DNA of 64,000 nt from Zeus faber (taxonomy: Eukaryota; Chordata; Actinopteri; Zeiformes; Zeidae): assembly GCA_960531495.1 (NCBI GenBank), contig OY482866.1, positions 15,078,725 through 15,142,724 of the forward strand, in the 5' to 3' direction. The translations under genes and the position numbers were made by a program. The notes under the pieces are model-generated. The model made no database searches. It was given only the letters and a program-made list of their open reading frames with translations, and was not told where the DNA came from. Shown piece after piece: positions 61,007 through 64,000 of the stretch. Each line of letters begins with the position of its first letter. Within the stretch, counting starts at the first letter, position 1.

Positions 61007-61011
61007 CCCAC
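60904..61011 (+). repeat. (CAT/CAC)n trinucleotide repeat
   Basis: Imperfect CAT and CAC units just upstream (in gene orientation) of Pellino exon 60877-60689. Confidence 0.95.
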
Positions 61012-61188
61012 CAACACTGGAGAAACAGGACACGCATCAAGGTCAGGTCAAAAAAACATCCAGACAAAGCCAGAGACGTGAAACCTGAAAGTCACGTGCT
61101 GAAATGTGAGTATATTGTTCTCCTGATGTCTAGTACAGGACTTTTAAATGTCTTATGGGTCGTTGAGACATTAAGACAAGTGTAACCC

Positions 61189-61251
61189 ACATTAAAATAT
61201 GGCTATGGGATTAGTTATAATATTACTAATCCCATAGCCATATTTTAATGT
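61189..61251. repeat. Near-perfect 63-bp palindrome
   Basis: Two perfect 27-base arms (61,189-61,215 and 61,225-61,251; left arm starts ACATTAAAATATGGC, ends GGATTAGT) around TATAATATT. The loop itself pairs except for one T-T mismatch and the central base. Confidence 0.95.
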
Positions 61252-61254
61252 TTA

Positions 61255-63160
61255 ATTTGATCATATTTTTATTTGTTTCGTATATTATTTTAATAAACCA
61301 AAGTACAAATTATTCCAATAAGTTAAAAGTCAATTGTGAGAATAAGTCATTTGTATGAGGAAACAATTAAAAATATGCCTATGTAGATGAATAGAGACGC
61401 ATTCCCCATTTAACGTGATTCCCCTTTTAAGTTTGAGAGGCAGAGAACAGAGGGGGCCGAATGAACAAAATAAAAACACCTTCTACCCGCCATCCCCCAC
61501 TGCTCCGAAAGCATAGCTGTTGGAACAACAACCCGTTGAAGACTTTGTCGAATTAAGCCGAGACGGTTCTGGTGAGTTTTGAAGTTGTTCGCCGTAACGC
61601 ATTCATGGCCAGTGATGGCGGAACGATGCTCTCTGGTTATTTGAACTTTTTGGAACCATTGGCTCGAACGTTGTTTCGCTACTCGGGGCTTCATTCAAAG
61701 CGCTTGTGGGGACATCTGCTGGTGCAGTAGTTATAGTGTAACGAGCCTGACGACGACACAGTGTACACGCGTACGAACGCACACACACCTGCACATGGTC
61801 GATATAGTGAGTAGAGGTTTTCCCTCCTACACAGGGGACCCGGGTTCGATTCCATGCGTGTCAACTTCTCATACTTGTTCATTGAATATGCGTTTTTCCA
61901 ATCGGTTTCAAACTTGACGATAAAATCTTGATTGTGAGGGCGAAAAAATATGCCTTTGACCGTAAATGCGAGTCCATAAGAATAAAACGGCTAAGGGTTT
62001 ACGCAGATACTGAAGGCGGGAGGCGTTGCGAAACGTATGACGCTCACAAAGCAGCAGTTCAGCTGGAATCACTCGGCGAGTTCGACGCGCACATCGGAGC
62101 TTCGGTTCTCTCTGTTCGCGGGGGTCAAGAACACAGTGATGGTTATTATTCAAGCAATCAAAAAAATCGGGAATGTAAGTGTATACTTTTATATTACGTA
62201 GCCTGATATTTAGAATGTTTACCTTGTGTAAATCGAGGGTTACACCAAGATTAAAGAGTGCCAACGGCCGGAGGAAAAGTACTTCTCCGTCGCTATTTGG
62301 GATTCATTGTATAGATGATATTATTGAAACGGAACTCGACTTGAATTTAAAAGGACAAAAATAATTCACCATCAAGCGTCACGTTCTTTGTTATTTCTAA
62401 CTGTCCACGTTCTGATGTTTGATGCTGTGATGGTACTTGTGGTGATTTCATCCACAGGGGGTGAGTTTCGAGACTCGCCCGCCCGTGAGGTTCGCCTCGT
62501 AAAAGAAGGAAAACAAAGCGTTAACTCTGGGATTTAAACGAAGAGGATCCGTTCCAACATTGAGTTTAACCGAAACAAGTGATCATTTAAAAGAGTTTTA
62601 ACGTAAGGCTCGGAGTATTTACTCACCTGTGGTTAGGCCTACTTGAAACATTTGTTCAGCGTCAACGAGTGTTCTTTATGTTTTCGTGTTATTGTTTGCA
62701 TCCAATTCGCAATGCCGGCTGCTACCTTCTTGGCATTGTTAAATGTTTGATGGCACTGTTAAATGCTTGAATTGTTTAACCTTTTGCTTCTTTTGCCTTT
62801 TTAACAGAGCTGCGTTTCTGTTGGGAAATCAAGTCAGGCGCACCCGGCAAATCGTCCCGACAAAAAAAGCGTGTACAGCGTTTCAGCCATCCCTCCAACT
62901 CCCCTCATCTCGTCCTTCATCCGGTCTCTGACTCCCTCCGCCCCGCCACCCACGTCTCTTTTTCCCCAAAAGGTTTGTCCCAAACATCAGCGTGGGTGGG
63001 CAAGGCCGCTGCTTGTAGTGATCAGTTCACGGAGGGAAACCTCAAAGCGCCTCTCTTACCCTCTCCATCATTCCCCCTCCTTCTCCACCCCTCCCGCCCC
63101 TCCTCTCCGAGGTCTCCAGCATGACAGCGATTCTGGCAACCTGCGTTCTGCCTAGAATGT
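61255..63160. other. Upstream flank or intron of Pellino, no exon recognised
   Basis: It contains a B-box-like GGGTTCGATTCC near 61,843, which may be another SINE scrap. Open stretches at 61,928-62,264 and 62,871-63,155 match nothing I know. Confidence 0.4.
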
Positions 63161-63162
63161 GT

Positions 63163-63185
63163 GTATATATATATATATATATATA
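63163..63185 (+). repeat. (TA)n microsatellite
   Basis: A short uninterrupted TA tract. Confidence 0.9.
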
Positions 63186-63189
63186 CACA

Positions 63190-63300
63190 GTAGAGTATAC
63201 AGTACATACTATACTTATACTGCCATATTATGTGGCGCCGCCCCTTGCGGTCACCTCCGTGCGTTGCGATGACAAATAAACCTCTTGAATCTTGAATATT
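63190..63300 (+). mobile_element. LINE-like 3' tail
   Basis: GCGATGACAAATAAACCTCT followed by TGAATCTTGAATATT, the same kind of tail as the other L2-like ends in the window. The flanks 62,700-63,160 and 63,300-64,000 have no supported gene. Confidence 0.65.
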
Positions 63301-64000
63301 ATATTATACTTTGGTCATAATAATACCACTCTCCATAACTGGACTATACTGTGGACATTGATATACTGTCTACTTACATTAGTGTAACTGCCAGTTGACC
63401 ACATTGGGCTCGCTACTACTGCTTGGCATAGTTTTACTCCATGCAACCTCCGTGGATAGACGTGTACATATATTGAAATTACCAAGTGTTCACCGCCCCT
63501 CGTTCAGTACTTGTTGAACCGCCTCCCAAAGCTTTTACAGCCAGCGGTCCACTTTGCACAATTTAGTTTTTTACCAGCTGGGGAGCGGAAAAGCTCGTCA
63601 TTTCATGCCCCTCCGGCGCCGCTCTGGCGGTGTGCTCGGGGGGGGGTCGTTGTCCTACAGACAGACAAGCTTCCTCCTCAGTATCCAGCGTGTCTCGTGG
63701 GTGGTTGTATCTGTGGGTGATGTCATTCTGCTCTGCGAAACCCAAACCGTTTCTGAAGGGTTAACCACACCTAAATTCTCTCCCCACCCCCCCCACTTCC
63801 AGAGCCTATTGTATCATTGGTTTTCCTCGTTGGCATCTCGAGTAATGATAACCTACCTCTAGTTTTACCCTGATATACAGTACACTACATAGACAAAGGT
63901 ATGTCAACCACATCCATTACTAACATGTTTATCAAATATGGAAATAAAATAAATTTCTATACATACAGTATATATATTATTTTTTTATTAAAAATGTAAT

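Noticed and set aside
60560-61088. Long open frames with poly-His, poly-Ser and poly-Asp
   Set aside because: They arise from the CAT/CAC repeat and from antisense of the Pellino exon.

Overview
This is a vertebrate genomic window, almost certainly from a ray-finned (teleost) fish. The evidence is multi-exon genes with GT/AG introns, very long dinucleotide microsatellites, Tc1-like transposons with GATCAGCCAC-type ends, L2-type LINEs with TTGAATC tails, and tRNA-derived SINEs. I found four protein-coding genes by joining exons by eye and checking reading-frame phase at each junction.

Region 1 (1-18,830, + strand) holds the 3' part of ehbp1l1 (EH-domain-binding protein 1-like 1). Seventeen exons run from a partial exon at the window edge to a stop at 18,460. 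They encode a giant repeat exon (about 25 copies of a 19-residue SCP...PGFPS motif), a proline-rich exon with PxPxPR-KKRLSGSFP repeats, a calponin-homology domain, and a C-terminal Rab-binding bMERB coiled coil ending in CMLQ.

Region 2 (21,886-33,535, + strand) holds a complete 15-exon receptor tyrosine kinase of 892 residues with a chimeric layout. The ectodomain is of Eph-receptor type (ephrin-binding-like domain, Cys-rich/EGF-like part, one FN3). The membrane-proximal and cytoplasmic part is clearly of TAM (TYRO3/AXL/MERTK) type. This is the most interesting object in the window.

Region 3 (33,540-43,590) is a transposon graveyard: a foldback element, a full-length dead Tc1 with a nested insertion, and an L2-like LINE split by a GTF2IRD2-like hAT element with perfect 8-bp target-site duplications.

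Region 4 (43,595-53,815, + strand) is rab1b (six coding exons, 201 residues, CC C-terminus) behind a promoter with recognisable ZNF143, UPRE/CREB3-like, M-box and YY1 motifs.

Region 5 (53,815-57,740) is mostly a broken LINE in minus orientation. Region 6 (57,740-64,000, - strand) carries the two last coding exons of a Pellino E3 ligase, probably peli3. SINE relics, an interstitial telomere repeat and a near-perfect 63-bp palindrome lie in or near its introns.

EHBP1L1, RAB1B and PELI3 all lie on human 11q13, so the window looks like a conserved syntenic block with the chimeric receptor inserted. Three of the proteins touch membrane traffic (EHBP1L1 as a Rab8/10-family effector, Rab1b in ER-Golgi transport) or receptor signalling (the RTK, Pellino), but nothing in the sequence shows they act together.
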